Shown: positions 1-5,203, counted from the stretch's first letter. The stretch is DNA of 7,117 nt from an uncultured Actinomyces sp. (GCA_902773415.1 CACYEE010000149.1:1-7117), one strand, 5' to 3'. The notes: generated by a model from the sequence alone, not told the origin. Made by a program: numbers and translations.

Positions 1-1028
1 CCGGGACGACGCCTGCGCCCAAGCCGTCGCCCGGCAAGGATACCGTCTCCGTCGAATTCACGAAGACCTGGCTCGACTTCGCCTTCGAGTCGACCACCGC
101 AATCGAATGGCCCGAAGGCGCGACCATGACCGTCGAACTCCGCCGTGACGGCGAGACCGAGAAGACCCTCGCCCTCGGCAAGGGCGACATGACCCGCAAG
201 GCAGACGGCACCTACGCCTACGCCTTCACGGGCCTCGACGCCGATTCCGAGTGGACCGTGGTCGAGACCGGCTTCGACGGGGTCCAGGCCCAGATGGAGG
301 ACACGAAGGAACCGAACGCGGCCATCAACCGCCTCCTCACGCCGAAGGACGAAAGATCTCCGATCCGCTTCGTCAAGGTCGATGCCGAAACCGGCGCGCC
401 GCTTGCCGGAGCGAAGCTCGAAGTCCAGTCCGAGGGCGCCACCATCGCCGCATGGACCTCAAGCGAGTTGCCGTACATGATGGACGGCCTTCCGACCGGA
501 ACCTACCGCCTCGTCGAGGTGGAGGCCCCCGAAGGCTACTGCCTTGCCGCATTCGTCGACTTCGAGATCGACGCGGAGGGCAAGCTCGTCGGCTCCGGCG
601 AAGGCCCGATGACGGTCACGATGAGCGACGAGACGATTCCGTCGCCGGCCGGCGATCCGAGTGCCGATTCGAGCACGGAACCGACCGAAGTTCCGCGCAC
701 GGATCGCGGCACGAATCCGACACCGGCAGGCGTCGCGCCCGGAGACTCCATGCCCGGCGACTCCACGGCCGTCACGCCGCAGTCCGGGGACGCCTTCGGC
801 ATCACCGCGACGCAATCGAACGGCCAGGTGCGCGCAGGCAACGGCAGCGCGATCGTCGTCAGGCCCGCTTCGGGCACGGGCACGACCGTCACGAGGGCTC
901 GCACGGCGATCCTCCCGGTGACCGGCCTGTCCAAGACCGGCACCGCAATCGGCACGAGCCTCGGCGTCATGGCGCTGCTGCTCGGCACGGGCGGCTACAT
1001 GGTGAGCCGTCGCCGTACTGGCGACTGA
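1..1028 (+). CDS. LPXTG-anchored Cna-B/SpaA-type surface protein, C-terminal part
   Basis: The frame is open from base 3 with no stop upstream, so the 5' end lies outside the window; 341 residues are visible. This is a cell-wall-anchored surface protein or pilin-like adhesin. Visible order: a Pro/Lys linker; a Cna-B-type domain (about residues 16-112) starting VEFTKTW and containing an E-box-like VVETGFDG; a SpaA-like prealbumin-fold domain (about 121-209) starting RFVKVDAETG, with E-box YRLVEVEAPEGY; a Ser/Thr/Pro/Gly-rich wall-spanning stretch (about 213-303); the sortase motif LPVTG (304-308, bases 912-926); a hydrophobic segment (about 314-332); and the Arg-rich tail SRRRTGD. By family, sortase cleaves between T and G and links the Thr to peptidoglycan or a pilin. 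No sortase gene is visible here, so a housekeeping sortase elsewhere or a cluster to the left is inferred. The ATG at 126 falls inside the first Cna-B domain and is not the real start. The substrate or ligand cannot be told. Confidence 0.9.
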   Translation, partial: GTTPAPKPSPGKDTVSVEFTKTWLDFAFESTTAIEWPEGATMTVELRRDGETEKTLALGKGDMTRKADGTYAYAFTGLDADSEWTVVETGFDGVQAQMEDTKEPNAAINRLLTPKDERSPIRFVKVDAETGAPLAGAKLEVQSEGATIAAWTSSELPYMMDGLPTGTYRLVEVEAPEGYCLAAFVDFEIDAEGKLVGSGEGPMTVTMSDETIPSPAGDPSADSSTEPTEVPRTDRGTNPTPAGVAPGDSMPGDSTAVTPQSGDAFGITATQSNGQVRAGNGSAIVVRPASGTGTTVTRARTAILPVTGLSKTGTAIGTSLGVMALLLGTGGYMVSRRRTGD

Positions 1029-1051
1029 GCCGCCAGCGGGCGACGCCGACG

Positions 1052-1090
1052 CGAGCGTATCAATGGGGTCAGACCCCATTGATACGCTCG
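1052..1090. repeat. Perfect 39-nt inverted repeat (19-bp arms, 1-nt centre)
   Basis: Bases 1052-1070 and 1072-1090 are exact reverse complements around the single A at 1071. The core reads GGGGTCAGACCCC and the outer arms contain ATTGATACGCTC. It lies 24 nt after the stop of the surface-protein gene and 41 nt before the next start. It could form a strong hairpin that ends or stabilises the upstream transcript, but no T-tract follows. A dispersed REP-type repeat is at least as likely, since GGGGTCAGACCCC-like palindromes recur between genes in many bacteria (from memory). Confidence 0.85.
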
Positions 1091-1131
1091 AAACAGTCCG
1101 CATGCACCCCGCGTCGTGAAACAATCGGAAC

Positions 1132-2031
1132 GTGAGCACCCCGAACACGCCCCGAGGCAGAAGTCCCCGCCCGCTTACGGCCACCGAACGGGTCGCCGTC
1201 GGCATCGGCGGTGCCGTCGCGCTCGCCGTCGGAGTCGCCGTCGCCCTTCTCGCCGAGCCAAGCCTTCTCGACGCCCCTTCCGTGGAACTGCCAGGCACCC
1301 CGCCCGGAACCGGCGTGCCTGCCAGCCCTGCGGCCGCACGCGAACGCCTCGAGGCCTTCGACCCGGCCCTCGTCCCGCTTGCCCTCATGGTCGGCGCGAT
1401 CGACCTCGCCGTCATCAGCGGCTGGCCGAAGCTGCTCGGAATGCCGCGCCGCGCCACGGCGCGCTGGACCATCGGCATCGTGGCCGCGCTGTCCCTCGTC
1501 GTCGCCCTGTTCTTCGGAATCGGCGAACTCGCCGTCCTTGCCGCGCTCGCCATTCCCGTCGTATACGTCGGCGAAATGACGTGCGCCGAACGCGCGCACC
1601 TGCTCGAACAGGTCGCCGAATCCTATCTTGGCGCGCTCATCGCCATTTCCGCATCCATGTGGATCGTCGCGCTGCGCGCGGGCGGCGGGGAAGTGGTCGC
1701 CACGGCCGCCATCGTGCTTCTCGGGGGGACCTTCGGCCTCTATTACACGCGGGGACCGGTGCGTTTCGCGGCCGCAACAGGCGCGGGCTTCGCCGCCGGA
1801 GCGCTCTGCACGCCCGCGCTCATCCGCCTCGCCGGCACCGGCACCCTCGCCGAGGGCCTTGCCTCGGCCGCGATTCTCGCCGTCGGATACGGGCTCGTTG
1901 CCGTGGGCCTGGCCAAGGTTCTCGGCGCTCTCCAGGCCGCGAACTCGGGGCGCGCCGGCGTGTGCTTCGTGCTCGTTCCCCATTCCGCCCTCGGCGTGCT
2001 CGGCTACACTCTCGCGCTGCTTTTCCTCTAG
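1132..2031 (+). CDS. Multi-pass membrane protein, unrecognised family
   Basis: This 299-residue protein starts at GTG 1132 and stops at TAG 2029-2031. I do not recognise a named family. The N-terminus is short, basic and Pro/Arg-rich (about residues 1-20) and is followed by a hydrophobic helix (21-40). A Pro/Ala-rich stretch (41-79) probably lies outside the membrane. About seven more hydrophobic segments follow near 80-97, 112-130, 132-148, 163-181, 187-206, 211-231, 240-265 and 275-299; the close pairs make the exact number (8-9) uncertain. No catalytic motif, Walker motif or transporter signature stands out. There is no good Shine-Dalgarno before the GTG. A weak -10-like AACAAT (1120-1125) ends 6 nt before it, so a leaderless message is possible. 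The next in-frame candidates would cut into the first helix. The gene is only 10 nt from the nitrobindin-like gene and may be co-transcribed with it. Confidence 0.75.
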   Translation: MSTPNTPRGRSPRPLTATERVAVGIGGAVALAVGVAVALLAEPSLLDAPSVELPGTPPGTGVPASPAAARERLEAFDPALVPLALMVGAIDLAVISGWPKLLGMPRRATARWTIGIVAALSLVVALFFGIGELAVLAALAIPVVYVGEMTCAERAHLLEQVAESYLGALIAISASMWIVALRAGGGEVVATAAIVLLGGTFGLYYTRGPVRFAAATGAGFAAGALCTPALIRLAGTGTLAEGLASAAILAVGYGLVAVGLAKVLGALQAANSGRAGVCFVLVPHSALGVLGYTLALLFL

Positions 2032-2034
2032 GCT
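2029..2034 (+). promoter_or_regulatory. Candidate -10 (TAGGCT) for a leaderless nitrobindin-like/ygfZ message
   Basis: TAGGCT fits the actinobacterial TANNNT -10 pattern and ends 7 nt before the ATG at 2042, the spacing expected if transcription starts at the A of the ATG. It overlaps the TAG stop of the upstream membrane-protein gene. No convincing -35 is seen, and there is no Shine-Dalgarno before the ATG, which also fits a leaderless start. This is inferred from spacing and motif only. Confidence 0.35.
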
Positions 2035-2041
2035 GAATCTC

Positions 2042-2623
2042 ATGGTTTTCCAGATTCCCGAAAACGTTGCCCCCGAATGCTATCCGATGGCGTGGCTCAT
2101 CGATTCCTGGCTGGGGGCCGGCATCCTCGAATACGAGGGCATCGAAGCGGCTGGCTACATTCACGAGCTCGAGATCGAGGGCGACGCCGAAGCGCCGTAC
2201 CTGCGTTACGTGTCGAAGGTCTGGCTCGCGCAGGAGCCGGCGGGCGCCGTCGACAAGGAGATTCCAGGCGGCCGCATGCACGCCCGGCTTGCGAAGGAAT
2301 GCCTGTGGGCGGAGTCGCGGGGCTTCCTGCGGGCCGCGCCGGGCGTCGAGCAGCGTGACGGCGCCACGATTCTCGAAGCGGTGAGCGCCGCTCCGGCAGG
2401 CCACGGCGCGACGTGGGCGGGTGTCATCAAGGGTCCGCAGATGCAGCTTGCGGCCGATGCGATTGCGGCCACCCCGACGGCTTCGGAGCTGGCGGGTGCG
2501 CGAATCATGGCGGGGCTTGTCGAGTCGGATCTGTTTTACGCCTACGACATGGCGGCTTTTGGCCACGAGATGGCGGCATACATGGCGGGCCGGCTCTCTC
2601 GCGCGGGCGAGTACGATGCGTGA
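2042..2623 (+). CDS. Nitrobindin-like (FABP family, THAP4-like) beta-barrel protein
   Basis: This 193-residue, probably cytosolic protein matches the actinobacterial nitrobindin/FABP-like family (DUF1794). These are ten-stranded lipocalin-like barrels; true members bind ferric heme and handle nitric oxide or peroxynitrite. Visible markers are the N-terminal W-L-G-A-G motif (SWLGAGILEYEG, residues 22-33), matching the family GxWxGxGxG..Y strand; WAESRGFLR (89-97) in the middle; and the closing DMAAFGHEMAAYMAGRLSR segment (169-187). In heme-binding members this last segment carries the axial His in an HL-A pair. Here the aligned residue appears to be Tyr180, so this is better called nitrobindin-like than a proven heme protein. 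His175 is nearby and could be an alternative. The ATG at 2042 directly precedes the conserved N-terminus. The last 8 nt overlap ygfZ (ATG inside the end of this gene), indicating translational coupling. Confidence 0.85.
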   Translation: MVFQIPENVAPECYPMAWLIDSWLGAGILEYEGIEAAGYIHELEIEGDAEAPYLRYVSKVWLAQEPAGAVDKEIPGGRMHARLAKECLWAESRGFLRAAPGVEQRDGATILEAVSAAPAGHGATWAGVIKGPQMQLAADAIAATPTASELAGARIMAGLVESDLFYAYDMAAFGHEMAAYMAGRLSRAGEYDA

Positions 2624-4067
2624 GAGTGCGGGCGCGACGGGCGGATCCGGCGACGTGTTTGCGGCGCGCGGTCCGAGCGCGCTGAGCGGGCTTGAGGGGG
2701 CGGTTTTTTCCGCCGGGATTGCCGGTGCCGCACAGGCGCGCGGCACCGGGCCGCAGGCGTGCGACGCGGACGCGCAAACCGGGGTGGGCATTGCATCGGA
2801 CTCGCGCGAAGGCGAAGGTCGCGTCGCCCCCGACACAGGGGCCGGGGTCCTGCCAGGCGCGGGCGCGATTGCCGGTGCGTGCGAGATCCGGGTCGCCCTC
2901 CATTACGGAAACCCCGGCGCGGAGGAGCGGGCCCTCGCGCGCGGTGCCGCCTTCGCTGATTTTTCCGACCGCGAGATTCTGCGCCTGTCGGGCACCGACC
3001 GCCTTAAACTTCTCGATTCGCTTGCCACCCAGCGCCTGGCATGCCTCGAACCGGGGCAGACCCGCGAACTGCTCCTGCTGTCTCCCCGGGGGCACATCGA
3101 AAACCAGGCGCTCGCCGCGGACGACGGCGAATCCGCATGGCTCCTGTGCGACGCAGGCCACGGCCAGGCGCTTGCCGATTTCCTTGCGAGGATGCGCTTC
3201 ATGATGGACGTCGAAATCGAGCCGCGCCCGGATCTGGGCGCGATCGCGACGTACGAGAAGCCTGGCGCCTGCGACGCCTCTGGCGAATCTCCCGTTTGGG
3301 GACGAGCCCCAAACGGGAGATTCCTCCCGATCGGGGCCCGTCCCCAAACGGGAGGAATCTCCATTTCGGGGACGAGCCCCGCAGGCGCGCCCGACCTTCC
3401 CCTCTGGCGCGACCCCTGGCCCGCGCTCGCAGAGGGCGGCACCCTCTACGGGCCGGAACCCGAGCGGCATCCGGCACGATTCCGGGCCCTCGTCGTCGCC
3501 GCCGTGCCGCGCGACAGCCTCGCCGAAACCGCACGGAGCCTTGGCGCGGATGGCCTCGGGCCCGCAGGCTCGCTGGCCGCGGAGGCTCTTCGCGTCGCCG
3601 CATGGAGGCCCCGCATGCGCACCGAAGGCTCCGCCAAGGCCCTGCCGCACGAACTCGACTGGCTGCGAACCGCGGTGCATCTGAACAAGGGCTGCTACCG
3701 GGGACAGGAGACGGTGGCGAAGATCGTGAATCTTGGCCGGCCGCCGCGTCGCCTCGCCATGCTCTATCTCGAAGGCGAATACGGGGAGCTTCCCGAGCCG
3801 GGCAGCGAGGTCGGGTGGAACGGGCGCGCGGCAGGCACGGTGACGAGCGCCGTGAGGTCCGTCGACGAGGGGCCGGTCGCGCTTGCGCTGCTGCGCCGTG
3901 CCGTTCCGGGCGACGCCGTGCTCGAGGTTGGAGAGTATCGCGCGGGCCAGCGCGCAATCGTGAACCCGGAAGGGAAATCCTCGGCATCGCCGGCCGTGCG
4001 CCCGGGCGCCGAGTTGCGCGGGCGGAATCTCCCTGGCGCTCCGGGCGGGCGCGGCCTCGCCGTCTGA
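2616..4067 (+). CDS. ygfZ: YgfZ/GcvT-like folate-binding protein with long N-terminal extension and repeat-derived insert
   Basis: YgfZ proteins bind folate and support assembly or repair of Fe-S clusters in enzymes such as MiaB (family knowledge). The signature KGCYRGQE is present at residues 358-365 with the conserved Cys360. The GcvT-like fold starts near residue 92 (RVALHYGNPG), followed by LRLSGTDRLKLLDSLATQ, LSPRGHIENQ and, later, a WRDPWPAL segment typical of actinobacterial members. The protein is 483 residues, well above the usual 325-370. Three parts account for this: an Ala/Gly-rich, poorly structured N-terminus (1-91); a 35-residue loop translated from palindromic repeats (about 223-257); and a Gly/Pro/Arg-rich tail (about 449-483). 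The ATG at 2616 overlaps the end of the nitrobindin-like gene (TGA 2621-2623), favouring a coupled start there. GTG codons at 2655 and 2784 are alternatives that would shorten the extension. Sequence on both sides of the insert is in one frame, so the gene looks intact. Confidence 0.88.
   Translation: MRESAGATGGSGDVFAARGPSALSGLEGAVFSAGIAGAAQARGTGPQACDADAQTGVGIASDSREGEGRVAPDTGAGVLPGAGAIAGACEIRVALHYGNPGAEERALARGAAFADFSDREILRLSGTDRLKLLDSLATQRLACLEPGQTRELLLLSPRGHIENQALAADDGESAWLLCDAGHGQALADFLARMRFMMDVEIEPRPDLGAIATYEKPGACDASGESPVWGRAPNGRFLPIGARPQTGGISISGTSPAGAPDLPLWRDPWPALAEGGTLYGPEPERHPARFRALVVAAVPRDSLAETARSLGADGLGPAGSLAAEALRVAAWRPRMRTEGSAKALPHELDWLRTAVHLNKGCYRGQETVAKIVNLGRPPRRLAMLYLEGEYGELPEPGSEVGWNGRAAGTVTSAVRSVDEGPVALALLRRAVPGDAVLEVGEYRAGQRAIVNPEGKSSASPAVRPGAELRGRNLPGAPGGRGLAV
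3265..3388. repeat. 9-bp outer inverted repeat enclosing the ygfZ repeat insert
   Basis: GCGCCTGCG at 3265-3273 is the exact reverse complement of CGCAGGCGC at 3380-3388. The pair brackets the tandem palindromic units, so the 124-nt block could fold as a closed multi-branch (cloverleaf-like) structure in single-stranded DNA or mRNA. In DNA this rich in G+C, a 9-bp match could arise by chance, so the link to the insert is inference. Confidence 0.5.
3285..3381. repeat. Three tandem palindromic units (GAATCTCC-GGGGACG type) inside ygfZ
   Basis: Three related units start at 3285, 3319 and 3355, about 34-36 nt apart. Unit 1 is a perfect hairpin: 17-nt arms at 3285-3301 and 3307-3323 with the 5-nt loop ACGAG. 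Unit 2 pairs 3319-3329 with 3349-3359 (11 bp) plus GGGG/CCCC at 3333-3336 and 3342-3345, with a few unpaired bases between. Unit 3 keeps GGAATCTCC and the CGGGGACGAGCCCCG hairpin (3367-3381). Unit 2's left arm overlaps unit 1's right arm, so alternative folds compete. All of it is translated within ygfZ; units 1 and 3 are read in different frames and neither contains a stop. Confidence 0.85.
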
Positions 4068-4072
4068 ACGAA

Positions 4073-4124
4073 TCGGGGACGGGGCGGTTTTCGTCCGTCC
4101 GAATGAAAACCGCCTCGTCCCCGA
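4073..4124 (+). repeat. Stem-loop after ygfZ sharing the GGGGACG core; possible terminator
   Basis: The arms 4073-4092 and 4105-4124 pair over 20 positions with one G/T wobble (4082/4115), around the 12-nt loop 4093-4104. Read outward, the two arms give GGGGACGGGGCGGTTTTC and GGGGACGAGGCGGTTTTC, so the repeat consensus is GGGGACGRGGCGGTTTTC. It starts 6 nt after the ygfZ stop and could end or protect that transcript. There is no downstream T-run, and the shared core with the repeats inside ygfZ argues for a REP-type dispersed element. Confidence 0.8.
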
Positions 4125-4250
4125 ATGCGGGCGGGCGCGGTGACGCTGACAGCAAAACCGGGCGCGCGGCATCGGCGTCGTGCGGTGCAATAGGCATCGC
4201 AGGCGTGCGTCGCGCAGCGGCGGCCGCGGAAAAAGACGCAAGGAGTGGAC
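4125..4250. other. Spacer between the ygfZ stem-loop and the DUF2516 gene
   Basis: About 115 nt lie between the stem-loop and the Shine-Dalgarno of the next gene. It should hold that gene's promoter, but I see no convincing -35/-10 pair. An open frame crosses it but lacks a ribosome site and family features. Confidence 0.4.
4240..4245 (+). promoter_or_regulatory. Shine-Dalgarno AAGGAG deciding the DUF2516 start
   Basis: AAGGAG ends 5 nt before the ATG at 4251, the best spacing in the window. The in-frame GTG at 4245 overlaps this site and so cannot use it. The ATG at 4251 is therefore chosen over a start two codons earlier. Confidence 0.75.
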
Positions 4251-4613
4251 ATGTTCGGTTGGACGCTCATCGTATGGGCACGGCAGCTTTTTCATCTCGC
4301 CCTGTTCGGGCTGATCGTGTGGGCGCTCGCGGACGTTCTCCTGCGCCCGGCCGACGACTTCCTGTATTCGAGCCAGAAAAAGCCTTTCTGGGTGCTTGTT
4401 TTCGCCCTTGGCGTGCTTGTCGGCGTCGACCGCACCCTGTTCCGCGTGATTTTCCTCGTGCCCGGATTCGTCAAGAGCCTCGCGTACTGGGGCGTCCTGT
4501 TTGCGGCCGCCTACTATCTCGGCACGGAACGCAAACGCATGGGCCCGAACACGAACCGCCCCCGCTGGCCTTTCGGCAAGGGCGACGCGGGGCAGGGGCG
4601 CGGCTCCTGGTGA
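4251..4613 (+). CDS. DUF2516 family membrane protein
   Basis: This 120-residue inner-membrane protein resembles the actinobacterial DUF2516 family, whose function is not known. The family pattern is a first helix ending in A-x-x-D/R-RP-x-x-x-F, a short loop with K(P)xxW, two further helices and a short polar tail. Here residues 10-31 form helix 1, ending in ADVLLRPADDFLYSSQKKPFW (24-44 without the first residues of the helix). Helix 2 spans about 46-62 and helix 3 about 65-92; the latter is followed by GTERKRMG and a Gly/Arg/Pro-rich cytoplasmic tail. The sequence VLLRPADDF is the best family marker. The gene has its own strong ribosome site and stands between the ygfZ stem-loop and the convergent dtd gene, so it is probably transcribed alone. 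The assignment rests on pattern memory, not a search. Confidence 0.75.
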   Translation: MFGWTLIVWARQLFHLALFGLIVWALADVLLRPADDFLYSSQKKPFWVLVFALGVLVGVDRTLFRVIFLVPGFVKSLAYWGVLFAAAYYLGTERKRMGPNTNRPRWPFGKGDAGQGRGSW

Positions 4614-4621
4614 ACGGACAC

Positions 4622-4640
4622 GCGGGTCCCGGGCACCCGC
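4622..4640. terminator. Possible bidirectional hairpin between convergent genes
   Basis: GCGGGT (4622-4627) pairs with ACCCGC (4635-4640) around a 7-nt loop. It lies in the 35-nt gap between the DUF2516 stop and the dtd stop. The stem is short and no T-tract is seen on either side, so a terminator role is only suggested by position. Confidence 0.35.
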
Positions 4641-4648
4641 CGCGCGGC

Positions 4649-5101
4649 TCAGACTTCGACGATGATCGTGAAGGGACCGTCGTTGACGAGCTCGACCTCC
4701 ATCATCGCGCCGAAGCGCCCGGTTTCGACCCTCAGGCCGTATGCGGTGCGCAGGCGTTCGGCGACGGCGTCGACGACGGGTTCGGCGACGCTGCCCGGTG
4801 CGGCCTTGGACCATGAAGGGCGTCGGCCCTTGCGGACATCCGCATAGAGAGTGAACTGGGAGACGAGCAGGACCGGGGCGTCGATTTCCGCCGCTCCTGC
4901 GCGGTCGCCGTCCGCGGCGTCGGCCCCGGTCCTGCGCAGGATCTTCAGTTCCGCGATTTTTCGCGCCATCTTCACGATCTGCGCGTCGCCGTCGTCATGC
5001 GTGACGCCAAGGAGGACGCACAGTCCCTCTCCGATTTCGCCGACCGTTTCGCCGTCGACGCCGACCCGTGCGCGACGGGCGCGCTGAATGACTGCTCGCA
5101 T
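4649..5101 (-). CDS. dtd: D-aminoacyl-tRNA deacylase
   Basis: This 150-residue cytosolic homodimeric enzyme hydrolyses D-aminoacyl-tRNA (classically D-Tyr-tRNA), and glycine mischarged on tRNA-Ala, so that D-residues stay out of translation (family knowledge). The length matches the family (E. coli about 145). Diagnostic motifs are the start MRAVIQRARRARV; SQFTLYAD (residues 81-88), carrying the active-site Ser-Gln and Thr; RKGRRPSW (90-97); and NDGP (140-143), which holds the Gly-cis-Pro pair that rejects L-amino acids. All key residues are present. A short Ala/Gly/Asp-rich stretch (59-74) replaces the usual loop before the SQ motif. The ATG at 5101 is the only reasonable start, and a TATGCT -10 lies 6 nt before it. 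The gene converges on the DUF2516 gene and diverges from clpC. Confidence 0.95.
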   Translation of the reverse strand: MRAVIQRARRARVGVDGETVGEIGEGLCVLLGVTHDDGDAQIVKMARKIAELKILRRTGADAADGDRAGAAEIDAPVLLVSQFTLYADVRKGRRPSWSKAAPGSVAEPVVDAVAERLRTAYGLRVETGRFGAMMEVELVNDGPFTIIVEV

Positions 5102-5107
5102 GCCTCA

Positions 5108-5113
5108 AGCATA
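5108..5113 (-). promoter_or_regulatory. -10 element TATGCT of a probable leaderless dtd promoter
   Basis: On the minus strand TATGCT (5113 down to 5108) is followed by 6 nt and then the dtd ATG at 5101, so transcription would start at the A of the ATG. There is no Shine-Dalgarno before the ATG. No clear -35 is seen. The motif and spacing match the TANNNT pattern of leaderless actinobacterial promoters. Confidence 0.5.
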
Positions 5114-5121
5114 CGTCGAGC

Positions 5122-5152
5122 CCCGGCGGCGGGAGTGCTCGCCGCCGCCGGG
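5122..5152. repeat. GC-rich inverted repeat between dtd and clpC
   Basis: CCCGGCGGCGG (5122-5132) pairs with CCGCCGCCGGG (5142-5152), an 11-bp stem with a 9-nt loop. If the promoters are as proposed, it lies upstream of both start sites and is not transcribed from either. It is probably just GC-rich spacer or an insulating element. Confidence 0.5.
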
Positions 5153-5203
5153 ACGCGCCCCGTTGCCGGACCTGCGCTTCGTTGACGGATCCGCGCCCCG
5201 TTT

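Noticed and set aside
1052..1090. Classic intrinsic terminator
   Set aside because: The stem is strong but no U-run follows and the composition is not GC-graded. I keep it as a repeat with possible terminator activity.
459..1553. 364-codon minus-strand frame crossing the 39-nt palindrome
   Set aside because: It overlaps the LPXTG gene and the membrane protein in antisense and has no recognisable domain or start signal.
3285..3381. CRISPR-like repeat array
   Set aside because: The units are diverged, lie about 35 nt apart with no unique spacers of constant length, and are translated.
3265..3388. Small RNA, riboswitch or group II intron remnant within ygfZ
   Set aside because: The structure is explained by tandem palindromes. 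There is no intron boundary, no catalytic core motif, and the frame continues through it.
4103..4250. Short coding frame starting at ATG 4103 in the spacer after ygfZ
   Set aside because: It starts in the stem-loop, lacks a ribosome site and continues in the wrong frame through the DUF2516 gene.
2505..4814. 769-codon open frame on the minus strand
   Set aside because: It runs antisense to the nitrobindin-like gene, ygfZ and the DUF2516 gene, all recognisable on the plus strand. The translation is Arg/Ala/Pro-rich with no family motif, typical of a high-GC shadow.
3041..4816. 591-codon plus-strand frame overlapping ygfZ, the DUF2516 gene and dtd
   Set aside because: It spans three real genes in the wrong frame and is Arg-rich without motifs.
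5102..5109. HspR (HAIR) operator half-site, CTTGAG on the minus strand
   Set aside because: The second half (ACTCAAG at the proper spacing) is missing, and the bases fit better as the gap between the dtd -10 and its ATG.
5182..5187. TTGACG as a clpC -35 box
   Set aside because: No acceptable -10 lies 16-18 nt downstream; the hexamer there is TTACGT. It remains only a weak possibility.
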